In this document: piece after piece, positions 12,658-25,270 of the stretch
Numbering within the stretch: position 1 is the first letter of the stretch
Layout: each line of letters begins with the position of its first letter
Assembly (NCBI GenBank): GCA_017590115.1
Contig: JAGGNK010006571.1
Coordinates: 248,001-312,000, forward strand
DNA from: Montifringilla adamsi
Lineage: Eukaryota; Chordata; Aves; Passeriformes; Passeridae
DNA length: 64,000 nucleotides
Direction of reading: 5' to 3'
Made by a program: the position numbers and the translations under genes
The notes under the pieces: generated by a model
Seen by the model: the letters and a program-made list of their open reading frames with translations, nothing else
What the model was told of the DNA's origin: nothing
The model's database searches: none

Positions 12658-15139
12658 CTATCTTGAAACATCTCTAAATCAGAAAAGTCACTACAGAAAA
12701 TAGTTCTGGATGGGTAGCCTATGTGCAGTATGGTTTCCTGTTTGGTTTTTTTTAGATACAGTAGAATTTGCTTCAATTTTTAACAGAAGGTCTATCACCG
12801 GGTTTTAAGATTTCTGTTGGGTTTTTTTCAGGTTCCGAGCTTGGCTTGCGGTTTGCAAGTTAAAATCAGTTTTCTAAATAAAATCTAAAATTAATAAAAG
12901 GAAGCTCAAGAATAAAATTACAGTTATCATAATATCTTCCCGATATCCTATTCCGTGACACCTTTAGAAATGTCAAAGTCTTTTGACAGCAATATGGCAA
13001 AATTAGCAAAGCTCATTTTCAAGGCATCTTATCAGTACAAGGGGATGCAACATCAATAAAAGCTGCTCAAGAGCACCTAAGTTCTGACTTCCCAAACTGC
13101 AGTGGAAATCTAGTGAGGAAACCCATCTAAAACCCCATTAGTTGTCCACCTAGTCCTTCTAACTATATAATGCACAGGAACACAATTTCTTCAGGTTTTT
13201 TCTCCCACTCTGCATTAGTTTTCCATTAAGCACATTTTGATCTTTTACTTGCCTCTGTTTAAAAGAGTCAAAGTAAGAAAAAAAATTGAAAAAGTCAGAA
13301 AAATAACCTAAGTTTAGCACCTCTTTTTTAGGATGTATTCTAAAAAAAGTTGCCTCAGAAGAATCACCTTCATTTGCAACAGCATAACCAATGGGAGCAA
13401 CTTTTACTTTCTTTCAATTTGTTTTTACAGACATACTACTTGTGATGTGTGATCCACCTCCTTAGGGAAAAAAGATTCTCTAAGGATGCAAGAGATGTCC
13501 CCTTAATGACAAAGGAATGGGGAGAACTGGAGACTAGCAACTGTGGTAAACATTTCGTTCAGATTACTATAAGCATTCCAACTGGTTTCCACAAAACACC
13601 GAATAAACAGGACTGGAAGTGATTCAATTCCAATTTCAGCCTTTGAATACCTACAAATATTCCCAAAGGACAAATGAGGAGTAGTCCATCTCATAAGAAA
13701 TACTGACAGTGCAGGATGAAGCTCACCCTTAAAATACTGAGAGAGCTAGTGAGGGAACTAAATTTTTAATGGATCCAACATTTCTAATAATTTCATCCTA
13801 CAGCAGAAGAGCATTCATCTGCTCTGCCTTTCTTCCTGGCCAGTCCTATTTTAAATCAACTGTATCACAAAATGGTTCTATTTATATATATATTACAAAA
13901 TGCAATAAGGTCCTCTGAAACAAGTTAGACTTGAGACATGAAGAAGGGAGAACTATCCCACAACATCTGTGGATGCATTTGACAGCTTGCTCAGTTCAGA
14001 CAAGTTACATCATTTCAATTGCTTCTCTACCCCTCAAAATGGGTTCCAGACTTACACAAGACAGACTTACACAAAGATATGGTTAAACTCTTGTTTGCAA
14101 GGCAATAGTTATAACTCAAGAAAATTTCCCAAGACACAAAATTCTTTATATTTACTGAATACTTCCATTTCCACAGAGCTAATACTTCTGCTCAAAGACA
14201 CATTGCAGCATTGATTCTGTTTTGATATTAACTGTAGGCTTTGGTCTACTAGAAGTTCAGACATATGGCAAAAAAGTATGCAAAAAAAAAGTAAAAGTAG
14301 CAAATGGCCCACACTTCAAAGTTTTTCAGTTTTATTGCCTTCTTTTAATTATCTAATTTTACAATGCAGTTCTTCATTACCTATCTTGCATTACCCTGTT
14401 TGCTTCTCATTTCAAAGATCAACAAAACCAAAGTAGTCTCATGGAGTTCTCACACACTTTTCTGAATAGCAAGGTTGGTCAAATTAGACTTCAAACAGCA
14501 CTGCAACGCTTCTGAAATTCTTTTTAAATACATCATCTGCCATATTTTGAAAGAGCTTTTTCCAGCACACACTCCAAACCTAATTTAAAACTCTAGTAGC
14601 TCATTCCGCAGATGACAAGTTTTGAGTTCCCTCATGGTTTTTCATTAAAAGAAACCCCACAACTTAGTCCTACAAAACAGTCCCTCTAAGAACTTCTACA
14701 TTATGGATTATTAAATTGAGCCAAAAGGAGAAATATGTTTAAAATGCAACATAAATATGAAACTTGATGAAAATCATCCCTTAATCCCATCCAGCATTTA
14801 TTTTTACTAAACTCTCACTAAAGTCCTAAGATAACCTGGTCACATCCAGCCACAAAAGGAGAAAATATTTGCAATTATTTCTATGGATGCCAGATTTCCT
14901 TTTTGTTGCACTGTATTTCCCTTTTCTAGAACTTCAATTTTAATACTAAGGAGTGGGTAAGCAAAAGAAAGCACAAGTAAAACCACCACCACCAATCCTA
15001 AACACAAGAGACAACCATTTAATTGTACTTTATTGTGTGTGCTTGAATAGCTAATCTGCACTTAAACAGAAAAAGAAATTTGTATTTCTTTCTATTTCCA
15101 ACTTCATCTCCTGTCACCCTTAAAATTCAAGTATTCTCA

Positions 15140-15160
15140 ACACACACACACACACACACA
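15140..15160 (+). repeat. (AC)n microsatellite
   Basis: About ten uninterrupted AC units, followed by TATAC. A simple dinucleotide repeat, probably length-polymorphic. Confidence 0.95.
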
Positions 15161-15887
15161 TATACAAAATACAGAACAATAACAGAATCACTTCTCATGG
15201 TCATCCAAACCATTACAAATCTTTAAATATTTTATAATAAAACAGTGGGGGGAAATCAGCTGCTAGAAAATTGTTTTAACTCTTTCATCCCTGGTCATAA
15301 GCATCACATATACTTTACTTGAGAACTCACACCAAGAAACATTTTTCATTTAAAAATATAATATATATAAAAGAAAGGCAACAGCAGAAGTCCCAAGGCA
15401 ATATTTTAGAGACCCCAGTTTTCTAATATCCAGGGATACACACACTGCAGTGTCCTTTTGGCTTCCAAAATTGAAGCTATCTCCAGAGACACTACTTCAT
15501 CCTTGTCTAGGATGCTACCAGGATACTGAAGTTCAGAATCTGAGATGCATTTAGTCAAGGAACAAAGTCACTCCACATGACAATTGCCTTCTGTTCCTGT
15601 ACCGGGCAAATTAAAGTCCCTTCCTTGTGGAGAACTGAACAAAAATTGCTGTCAATAAAGAGCAGACATTTGGAGAAAAGTAAAAAAATATCAAAGTCAC
15701 AGCCATGATTCAGAACAATCTGGAAACTGAAGATAAGAATGGAGGGACAACAGAAACAACAATAGCCAACAAAATGGGACCATGTTCAAGGTGTTAACCA
15801 GAACAGAAAACAGCTTATTTTAATTGCAAGAAGGAAATACTGCAAAAAAAGAGGCCACAGAAGGGACCAATCTCTGTGGCAAGCACT
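15161..15887. other. non-coding background
   Basis: Unique-looking AT-rich DNA with a short AT-alternating stretch near 15355-15370. Nothing further recognised. Confidence 0.4.
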
Positions 15888-15943
15888 AAAAAAAAACCAA
15901 AATAAAACAAACAAAAAAAAAACCTCCTCCAAAAAAAACCCCA
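15888..15943 (+). repeat. A-rich low-complexity tract with CC interruptions
   Basis: Runs of A broken by CC, C and CCTCCTCC. The same composition recurs near 19850, 45800, 57500 and, as T/G on this strand, 25172. It is probably a decayed poly-A or A-rich microsatellite. Confidence 0.8.
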
Positions 15944-18900
15944 CAATTAAGCCTGTAAGAATGATAAACAATTAATCATATCACCATGAAGCTGTTGAAA
16001 GTACTTCACTTGCAAAGTAGCAGTCACAAATCACACTTGACTGAGATCTGATTACAAAATCACTGGTACCACCAAACCCATGAAAAAGTAATGGCCTAAG
16101 GACAAGGACCACTGTATGGGTTGTGTTTGATCTGTTATTTTCCCAGCTAGTAGTCCTCAGACTGTAAATGCAGTGCAAAAATGCTGTCCTGAACACAAAG
16201 AAAAACACCAGCCATGACTCCTTTGCACTCTCTTTTGTAGAAGGCCTGATCACTAGTTGCAACTCCCCCAGCTCCTAGGTACATGATGATGGGACAGAAT
16301 CTTCACCTCTGATGTGCCTGAAATGCTTTACTTACACTCAGAGCCTATTTAGAGTGGACCTTGTTGGACTTTATGAACCTCTGTTTTAAATCAGTTGTAG
16401 CTCTTGGCATACTATACAGAGGCTGTAGAAGAAGCTGCTCTTTTCCTGACATGAACACAGGCATTTCAAGATGAATTTTGAAAAAGTTAAACTCTCCAGC
16501 AAAATGGCTGAAAGAGCAACTGCTTAATGGTTTAAAACTTTTTCTAAGCACTGGTCACAGTCATCAATAGTCCAGCACGTCACTAGATGAAGCAGGACCA
16601 GCAGAAGGGTACTTGAAGCAAAACACAACTTCACAACTTTCTTCCTATTAAAAAGGTAAAACTGTAAAAAAGGAAGGGTAAATAAAACACTTAGCAAAAA
16701 TTACTGGAGCTTGTCTCCTCCTAAGTATACAAAGAAGAACAATTTGTGACAGCTGGGTATCTAGAAATACTCAGAGCGCTTGTCCAAACACTGCCAGTGT
16801 CCTTCTCCTCTCTGCCAGACTTCCCATGAACTGAGTGAGCTCTGAGGCCTCAAAAAGGTTAGAGGGAACAAGGGAACCTAAGGTCAAAAACAAGCTTAAA
16901 CTGACCCAGCTGTAATAACAAAAGCACACAGGCTTACAACTCAATAATTTTTTACTCGGAAAAAAACCCCACTGGTTTAAAAAGCTGTATCATTTTCTTC
17001 ATACAGATTATATAAACAGAATTTCTGGCTTACACAATTTTTATGTTTGTTTCTTGCATACAACAGTAGAAGAGGCTCTTAAAAGCAAAGTGAAAAAGGT
17101 GCATAAATGTGAATACTTTTAAATCACAAAAGCCTATAGCTGAATCCACACTGAAAACATCGAAAAGTTTATCTAAGCGTGTTTTGTGAAACAACTACCT
17201 TACTACCTTGTAGGAAAATTCCCAAAGAAATAAAACAATTTCCCAGAGGACTGTAAGTGCTGAAGGCATAATTGTGTAAATGCACTAGAATTTTTTTAAA
17301 CTTTTGAAATATTTTGTAAGTTTGGGTTTTTATCCAAGGCGTAAGGATGTTCCTCTTTCAGAATGCAGTTGTGAGTAACTTCTTACCTCAGCAGCCTCTT
17401 TTGTAAAGCACCCTCTCCTCTCTCATCCCCCCTACCTTTACACAGCAAGTGAGCAAAAAGTGCAACTCGTGCTTTTACAAATAGGGCAGTTGCCAAAGTC
17501 ACTTGATATTTTGATGTGCTGGAGGCTTTTGTCATTTTTGTCAGATTATAGTCATAAAAGACATCAGGGTCAGCAGCATTGCATGCAGGCAATTCTCTCA
17601 TGCTAAAATACTCAAAGCACTAAAGGCCTTTTATCTAATGTACACACATTTTCTAAAGCCTGATCCTTGATATCCATGCCAAATATGCTTGAGAGGTGAA
17701 ATGCAAAGTAAAATTATTGCAACATCTTTCACAGCTGGGAAGTGCAGTTGTGGGCTGTTCTTACACATTCAGGTACCTGACTGTAAACAAGAATTTTCCT
17801 AGCACGTCTTTCCCCAAACCTCCTGCCAGTTTTACCTCCAACTGCCTTTTCAACCAGCCCCTGCTGCTAATTTATCACCAGGCCTTCCACCCACTCCATC
17901 TCTCTTCAGAGAAGCTGTACATCAGCATCTGCAAATCCATTCCCTGTTCTACTGTCCCTTCCTACTCTAATTTGCTGATGCCTTAAAACCAACTTGCAAG
18001 AGCACAGTTGTTTACAACATAAGACAAACTTGTTTCACTGTTCCTGGGTACTCCCTTCAATTCACCATCCATCACTTTGTTTTAAGGTAGAAACATTTTG
18101 CCTTGTTCCAGTCTTCCTCGATGGTTAACAGAGCAGTTCTCATTGCAGTTCATCATTATTAAACATCTCCCTTTTTTCCTTTGCTTCAGGGCATGAATGT
18201 GACAGAGACCAATTCTTATGATAATTAGCATCAAATAAAATATTAAATAATAAAATATTCTTCATAAAAATCTGCATACAATATTTATGGTGAGAATGAC
18301 CATGCAGAAAATAAATTGTTTCCACGGATATATGTCAACGCAATTGAGTGTGAGGTAAGAAATCCAGTAAGTGTAAGTAACCCAATGTAAGCAATATAAG
18401 TCAGAAGGGAAATCACAGGAAAACAGCAGACTGACTTCAGTTACCATCAGAAGTCTGGAACCCAGGAAATACTGGCAGTCTATTTTATTTGTTTATGTTA
18501 AAAGATAAGATCTTTAAAGCGATACAGTCATATAAGATGAAAAAGTTCACTTTTCATGAAAGCAGAAGACCATAAATACATGGTTGGATCGTGGATGAAA
18601 AGATGTATCATCTAAATAAAACTTAAGTTGCACATGGCAAGAAAACACAACAATAACATCATCAGAATAAAAAGAAGTATCATGCTTTAGACACTTGCCA
18701 GACACTGCCTTCCAACATTAAAATTCCTAGTAAATTAGTCCAAATCCTTAAAAGAGGAAAAACAAAAACAAGTGAGAGAGTCTTCATATAAAGAATATAA
18801 TTCTATTTTTCAATTTAAATCCAAAATCCCTTTAAGCAAGAAATGAGACTTATAATTTCCTATTTATGCTACTGTTATAACACAATGATTAAAGAAAGTC

Positions 18901-19599
18901 TCAACAACAATGAAGATGAAGCGGTTTCATATTAATTAAGTACTCATTAGAGAGAGACAACTTCACCCCTATCTCAATGAAAAGCATTCTACAACATCAC
19001 ATGAACATCAGAAAGAAAAGCAACTCTGTATTCAGCGCTAAGCATTTCAGTCATTTTACTGATTTCAAGAAGCTCAGTAAAATATTCTATTTAATGTAGC
19101 TGATTTATATTAGGAAAAGACAAGGTCATCCTGTGAATCTGGAGTCACACTGATCAGTACAACAGGCCTGTGCAATTAGAAATGACCAGCTGTGATTCAG
19201 AAATAAGCAATACTTCAGAGAGGATGACCTCCTATCAACCACAGACCTTTAACTTTTACAGTTCATAAACTAATAAATTATGTGTCTGGGTGGGTCACAG
19301 AGGATCACTCCTAAGAGAAGCTAAAAACAAAAGACAGAGGCTGAGACCTGGCTGCTGAAGGAATGGCACCAAGGAAGGCTGGATGGATGGGCAGCTGCTC
19401 TGGACACTCAGGTGCCCAGCTTTAACAAGGCCAGGCACATCCAAAAGGACATGCCAGGAAAGCCACACAACACAACTACTCTGTGTACCATAGAGCAAAG
19501 AAACAAAGCAATACTAGAAGGCTTTGAGATTTATAAGACTGTCTCCAGGAAATAATTTTTTACATAAAAATATGATCTGATATCTCTGTACAACACTAC
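15944..19599. other. non-coding background
   Basis: No repeat family or gene recognised. A minus-strand donor-like GAG|GTAAGA lies at about 17377-17385 beside a 72-codon frame (17383-17601). Its phase-0 reading has a stop and there is no convincing acceptor, so it is not annotated as an exon. Confidence 0.4.
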
Positions 19600-19623
19600 T
19601 TTTTTTTTTTTTTTTTTTTTTTT
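19600..19623 (+). repeat. poly-T tract (24 T)
   Basis: Uninterrupted T24, equal to poly-A on the minus strand. I see no target-site duplication or retroposed body next to it. Confidence 0.95.
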
Positions 19624-20057
19624 GGCTAAAGCAGAAACAAAGGAGTTGTATATTTCCTTCCTCTTTATCTTTCTCCTCAAGAACCAAGTAAGCAATGTAA
19701 AAGTCTAACCAGCTCACCACTTATCTTCACTAGAATTTATCTTGTAACTGTTTCTGTAGTACTTTTTTCCGACATAAAACAATGTCTATTCACTTACTGT
19801 ATATGTGTTATATATTAAAAACATGTATATGCAAAACATTGACAGCTACTAAAAAAAAAACCACCCAACCAAAACCATTGAAAGAAAATAAACCATTTTA
19901 ATTTATCAAAATAAATGTTCTTCTCTGCCATTAGGCAACTCAAAGAAATATAAATTTTACGTATTTATTAGAAGTGCATGTAGGAGAAGACAGCTCACAA
20001 TATTTACAGTTTCAATGGGATTTTTCTATTTAAAAAGACAGCAACTTCATGACTTAC

Positions 20058-20128
20058 CATGCTTGTGTTTTTAAGCTGAGATAGAGCCGCACAAATTTCC
20101 TCTGTGCCTTCTAAGACAGTGCAACCAT
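20058..20128 (-). other. weak coding-exon candidate ending in phase 0
   Basis: The minus strand carries a good donor, ATG|GTAAGT (rc of 20052-20060). A modest acceptor, CTCATGGTAG, precedes 71 bases whose open frame reads GCTVLEGTEEICAALSQL then KNTSM. An alternative reading makes this a first coding exon, because an in-frame ATG lies at rc 20133-20135 just after an in-frame stop. It joins in phase to the candidate at 12583-12657, and the joined text looks like an amphipathic helix. No family recognised. The acceptor is the weak point. Confidence 0.18.
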
Positions 20129-21380
20129 CTACCATGAGAAGTCACAGATGGCTTGCTACTCTAAGTGTACAGCAGGTGAAAACAAATGCCACATCAGGGC
20201 TGTTTCTCTGCACAGTAACAGTTTTCAGTGTGATGGCTGCTTTAAAGGTTACAAAGAAGGTATTACTCAGTTATCTCTAACTTGCATTTTCTATGCACTG
20301 AACTCACCCAGCTTCAATAAAAAAAGTGATCTGCTCATAACTTATGCATTTGAAGTGTTTTTCTTTATAAAGCTGGCATTCTGTCAGCTTAGAGATTGCC
20401 TGCTGAACTGCCCATCTTGGCTTGCATTACAAAAAACAGGAACAGGCACGCTTTTATGAGGCAGACAGCCAAAAATGAGTAATACCTAACAATTTATATA
20501 ATTACAGAAAACACAAATTTGCTGAGATGCATGTAATATGAAAACTAAACTCACTTCCATTTCCATTTTTAAAAATCTGTCTCACCATAAATAACTACAT
20601 ACCTACAGTATTTGATTAAACGAAACTAGGCCAGCATCTAATAACTTCTAATACAAAGAGAATTCCATAGCTAACCCAGGGCAAATGCAATGTACTCTTA
20701 ATTATCTATAAGCAGGTATTTTAAAAAAATTACATGTGTAAAGCAACTGATACTGGGGGTAAAAAGAAGTAAATGTTGTTTAGTATTTATTATCACCATG
20801 CAATCAAAAGAGTACCCACAGAAATCTTCTCCTCATTGACATGTTCTTTTAAAACACAAGGCTTCACTATTTTCCCTTAACATTTAGCACTAAACAGTGA
20901 ATATTTACTTAATGTTCATAAAATGTAAAGCATTGACTGTAGTGTTATCAACCATTAATATATTCCTCATTAAATATCTGAAACAGTTAACAGCCTGTTA
21001 ATACAACTACCTGCCAGTCAAAACAAACAGCAATTCCAGTTCTTCTAACAGTAATAAGAGACTTGAGAAATGCAAAGAGCTGTGAAACAATTCAACCATC
21101 TTCAGAACGCACATTTAAGTCTGCAATACCACACCACATCAACATGACACCAGATTCTAGAAAACCGTGCTTCTGTGGTGTGAGTAATGCCAGGGAAAAA
21201 CCAGCCCTGCAAAAAGGCAACTTCCAAAGCCCACATATTGGTTGTGGGAAAGACAAGATCAGTTATTCCTCATATAGCAAATCACACCCTATCATTTCCA
21301 GTAATATGGATACAGCAGCTCACTGACATTTATATCTTTACTTTCCAAATAATAACAACCAAAGTACATTTTCTTTATTA
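20129..21380. other. non-coding background
   Basis: AT-rich unique-looking sequence, no known repeat. A 103-codon frame (20148-20459, plus) has no splice context or recognisable domain and is regarded as chance. Confidence 0.4.
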
Positions 21381-21410
21381 GGGGTTTAAGGGGGGGTGGG
21401 GGGGTGGAGG
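21381..21410 (+). other. G-rich tract, G-quadruplex motif
   Basis: GGGG (21381-21384), seven Gs (21390-21396), seven Gs (21398-21404), then GGAGG and a GT-rich tail. Four or more G3 runs can be drawn from these blocks with very short loops. It stands out in an AT-rich neighbourhood. Confidence 0.85.
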
Positions 21411-22969
21411 TGTGTGTTCTGATTCTTTACATTAACAAAACATGAAGGATTTGGCATTTATTACGATCACAGAAATTTCATCTCGGACAACACAAATTTA
21501 ACTTCAGACTAAATCTTCTCAAAAGTGCCTTGGGAACTAACACTTATTTACAATTTTAAATTGATCAGTGATGCATGTGCAATGACTTTACTGGGTTCTG
21601 TATCAATATTATCTAGACTTATTCTAGACTCACACACAAATTATTCCAACTTGACTATCTTGGTTATCTCATAGCTCTTTCTCTGCATCATGTTTCCCTT
21701 TTTTTTCTTTTTTAATTTTCTTTTTTTTTTAATTATTTTTATTGAGAATAAAGCTCATAAAACCACTCCTTGTTTAATTTTTCTCTAGTTTCATATATTG
21801 AACAGATCACAGATACTTTAGGAATTTAAAAGGCTTCACTTTTTTGTGTAAGTTCTAATTCCTCACTCATAAGATTTCTGTCAGCTTGCATCCCCTGCAC
21901 CTCCAAATCCTGAACACCTAAACATCACAGCAGACTCTAGACAAAGGTGGCTCACCTTGTGTTCACATCTCCTGACATCCCTGCAGTGCAACCATTCTAC
22001 ACCAAGCCTACACACACATGCACACAATGGGCAGGCTGACACCCTTCTGAGTACACATACAGTGCTTTCTGCCTCCTTTTAGTCTAGATGGGAGCAAACC
22101 CTTATATATAAGGAAATAAAATCCAGTCAGTTCAAGCTGTTCAAAAATTCACTGTAAATATAACACTTACCACTTCTGACTTTGCATTGAAAAGCAAGGA
22201 TAAAAATCAAAGGACAAGAGATTACACTGGTTCCATTGTTTCTTATCTTCCAAACTTCTACATTAAACTCCATGTTTTTATGATAATCACCTTTACAGCA
22301 TAATTTGTCTTGAGTCAACTGGTTTACTGCCATGAAACCACTGCATAATTAGCCTAAAATGTACAAGCCACAAGTCCCTGTAATTGGACTCTACTATCTT
22401 ATCCCCTTTATATCAGAGCAAACATCTCTCTTTCATGCAGCTATTTCAGTAAAACACAGATATAAGTAGTATAACCAATGCATGTGATCAAGGAACAAGC
22501 AAGTACAACCCAAAAAATGCATATACAGACCATCAAGCACATTCTTTTGAAGTTGGAAATCAAGAAGGAGGGATGGAAGAAGCAATTACCACAAAGTAGT
22601 AATGAACCATTTTCATTTGTCTCATGATTTCCAGCTGAAAAATTTGGGAAAGTGCCAAAGCACTCAGGACATACTAACAACACCCTGTATTAGACCTAAA
22701 CACATTCAGCTGCATATTTGCTCCTGACTAAAGCTGGTGTCAGAGTATTCAAAATACATCTCCAACAATGGAATGAGTTGCTTGTTTGTAAAATAACAAG
22801 GTTAAAAGTCACCATTCCCAAACTAATTTTTGTACTTTAAAAAAAAATAACATGTAATAGTTACTATGTGTCAACACTTAAAACCCTGATGAGAATTTAA
22901 AAAATAAGTTAATCAGCCAATTATTAAATATAGATGTTCATTTTTTGCATTTAGAAAGCAGTTACTAAT
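21411..22969. other. non-coding background
   Basis: A T-rich stretch lies near 21690-21745, including ten Ts at 21721-21730. No gene or repeat family recognised. Confidence 0.4.
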
Positions 22970-22994
22970 AAAAAAAAAAAAAAAAAAAAAAAAA
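22970..22994 (+). repeat. poly-A tract (25 A)
   Basis: Uninterrupted A25, followed directly by an octamer-like ATGCAAAT. No retroposed body identified upstream. Confidence 0.95.
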
Positions 22995-23366
22995 GTATGC
23001 AAATCTATCATCACAGGGGGAAAAAAATTTAAACAGAGAAAAAAATACCACAAATGGATTTACTCAAAACAGTTTTCACCTACATAAAATGAATTAGGGA
23101 AGTTACAAATACAGGTTTCACTTTTCTATTTAGAATAGCCAAACCAGCAACTCACAGGAAGGCACAAAGTTTGATGCAGTCCATGCTGAGATGCAGTTCC
23201 TGGTAGGGTCACAGTTGAAGCAGGGACAGTAGAGCACATGCCAACACCTGAACTACTGCCAGTATACTGAAATAGAAGTTCTGACTAAATATCTTATCCA
23301 GTTTCGACCAGAGTAGAACTCAGCAACCACACTGGTTTTGGAAGTCGAAGCAAACATCATCACTTG

Positions 23367-23370
<4 letters not shown>

Positions 23371-23398
<28 letters not shown>
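23371..23398 (+). repeat. poly-A tract (28 A)
   Basis: Uninterrupted A28. The 200 bases upstream are slightly GC-richer than background and could be the tail of an old retrocopy. I see no polyadenylation signal at the right distance and no target-site duplication. Confidence 0.95.
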
Positions 23399-23401
<3 letters not shown>

Positions 23402-23959
23402 CTATTTTAAAACCACTTAATCCAAGTTAGTATTTGAAGTTTCAAATCAGATTTTAGCTCTTAACTGGCAGGTATCTCTAATATCCAGGTTTATCTTTTC
23501 ACAATTCTCAGTGTTCCTAAACATAAAAGATTTTAGCGGTCTTGATAGTTCCATCAAAAATCCAAACACTTCCAAAAAAAACAAACCTACGCTGGCTTGG
23601 CATCGGAGTCAATCCAATCAATTTCTCTTAAGTCCAGAGCACTAGAAAATACACACCAAATGGTAATACTTACAGATAGCTTGTGTCCAGCAGAATAACA
23701 GCAAAAGCATTTGCACATCACTGAACTAAGTTAACAGGTTTGTTTTGCATTCAGTACCCTTAGTCAGCAGTACTCTAATCAGAAGGGGGCACATACATGT
23801 ACAGAAAAAACACAGAAGTCCAAAACTAACAAGAAGAAGTCAGAGGGAAAGATTAAAAGTGAGATATGGCTTGCTTTTGTTAAAATGCAAGAGAAAAACA
23901 CAAGTTCATTTCACTGACACTGTTATGTCTGTATATATATTATCTACATTTTTTTAGTA

Positions 23960-24340
23960 TTTATTCTGCTGGGGTCCTCAGCAGCAGAAGCTGCAAGGAC
24001 ACTGGCGGAGACAAGGGAGAAAAGGAAGAAAAGGAAACTTTCCGGGTAAGCAGAGAGGCCATTGATTTAGACAGCATCTACAGCCTGGCACAAATTTCCT
24101 TCATTATTTCCTGTGAACTGAGAATCAAATATTAAAAGCTTTCTGGGGCATATCTTTGATATAATCAGTAAAACAGTGAGTGGAAAAGCGCATACACTCA
24201 CATAAACTCATTCAAACGAGGCACATGAGGCAAATTTTTGCATTACCTCCATTTCATATGCATGAAAACAATCAGCCTTCAAGCACTGAAAAACTGCTCT
24301 TTAAAGTGTAGGCCAATAGCATTAATGTGATTTGTCAGAT
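23960..24340. promoter_or_regulatory. conserved-looking block (possible CNE or alternative-exon flank)
   Basis: This run lacks simple repeats and has the even, motif-rich texture typical of conserved vertebrate non-coding DNA: a purine-rich GC-elevated segment, then CCATTGATTTAGACAGCATC, AATTTCCTTCATTATTTCC and, further on, TTTCATATGCATGAAAAC. I infer conservation from texture only; no comparison was possible. It includes the exon candidate at 23982-24045. Confidence 0.3.
23982..24045 (+). other. exon candidate, all three frames open
   Basis: A plus-strand pyrimidine region with T7AG and then TATTTATTCTGCTGGGGTCCTCAG leads into 64 purine-rich bases that end at CGG|GTAAGC, a good donor. The block is GC-richer than both flanks and has no stop in any frame; one frame reads AEAARTLAETREKRKKRKLS. 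Purine richness also fits exonic splicing enhancers. Whether it is coding, non-coding or a pseudo-exon cannot be told from sequence alone. Confidence 0.25.
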
Positions 24341-25171
24341 ACTGAGAGGAGGGAGGTGAGCAAGGGATAGAAAAGCCTTTTTCCCATTTTGTCAGAAAAA
24401 AAAAAATAAATCCCATGGCAAAACATACACTAAGGTGTCCTACCTGGACTGTCTCACAGGAGCAGCCAGGAGGGCATGGCCAAGTGTCAGCTGATCAAGT
24501 TGAAAATCAACTGTGTGATGGACCCAATGGTCCTGTGGCAAGTCACTGGTCACAGAAAGGAAATCCTCACTTTCAGTTCTGACTCTGACTTGTCAAAGGG
24601 CTACACAAAAATAGGGGAAGTGACCAGACCAGCTATTACTAGAATTTTGATATAGCTATAAAAAACTCATTTTAAAGTACTGAACAAAATTCAGTGCAAA
24701 ATAACTTACTGGCTTTATGCAAAAACATGTGGCTAATAACATTAGAACCTTCTGGTTGTATTATTAGATGGGGGAAAAAAATTATACTACGTGTTTAATG
24801 GTGGGAAAATAAACACCATGAAGTAAAAATATAGATAATATAATAAAATACACAGCCAATTTTTTTCTGATAATAAATACGATTATTAGGATTATTCCCC
24901 AAAATGTAAAGCCAAACATTAGACAAATGGAGATTTAAATCCTTATCAGCTACAGAGCCATATACAAAGATGACAGATCATGATGTTTACAGCAGAAATA
25001 TGGACAGGCAGCATGCCATTTTCCATTGTGTGAATTCAAGGCTTTCAGATTCATAAGCCTCAGTGGTATTGCTGCTATGACTAATCCATTGTGTCAATTA
25101 GTTCATTCTCGTTATTTGTTTCAAGAAAGTTCCCACTATCTTCTTTAATAGAAGCAAGTTGCAACAAAGTT
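24341..25171. other. non-coding background
   Basis: AT-rich, nothing recognised. Confidence 0.4.
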
Positions 25172-25270
25172 TGGGGCTTTTTTTTGCTTGTTGGGTTTGG
25201 TTTTTTTTGGTTGGTTTTTTTTTTTTTTTTTAATTTTTTGTTTTGTTTTGTTTTATTGTTTTGGGGATTT
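25172..25270 (+). repeat. T/G low-complexity tract
   Basis: Long T runs separated by G, GG and GGG, including a TTTTG-type segment at the right end. On the minus strand this is an A-rich tract with C/CC interruptions, like the ones at 15888 and 45800. Confidence 0.85.

Larger units (their letters stand above)
8734..15139. other. non-coding background
   Basis: Mostly AT-rich unique-looking DNA. It holds a 15-A run (11372-11386) and a 15-bp tandem duplication (14047-14076, unit CAGACTTACACAAGA). Two low-confidence exon candidates are listed separately. No LINE, SINE or LTR recognised. Confidence 0.45.

Noticed and set aside
17383..17601. 72-codon minus-strand frame beside a GAG|GTAAGA donor
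   Set aside because: No convincing acceptor, and the phase-0 reading contains a stop.
23160..23398. Possible retrocopy with a 28-A tail
   Set aside because: No polyadenylation signal, target duplication or recognisable coding remnant upstream.
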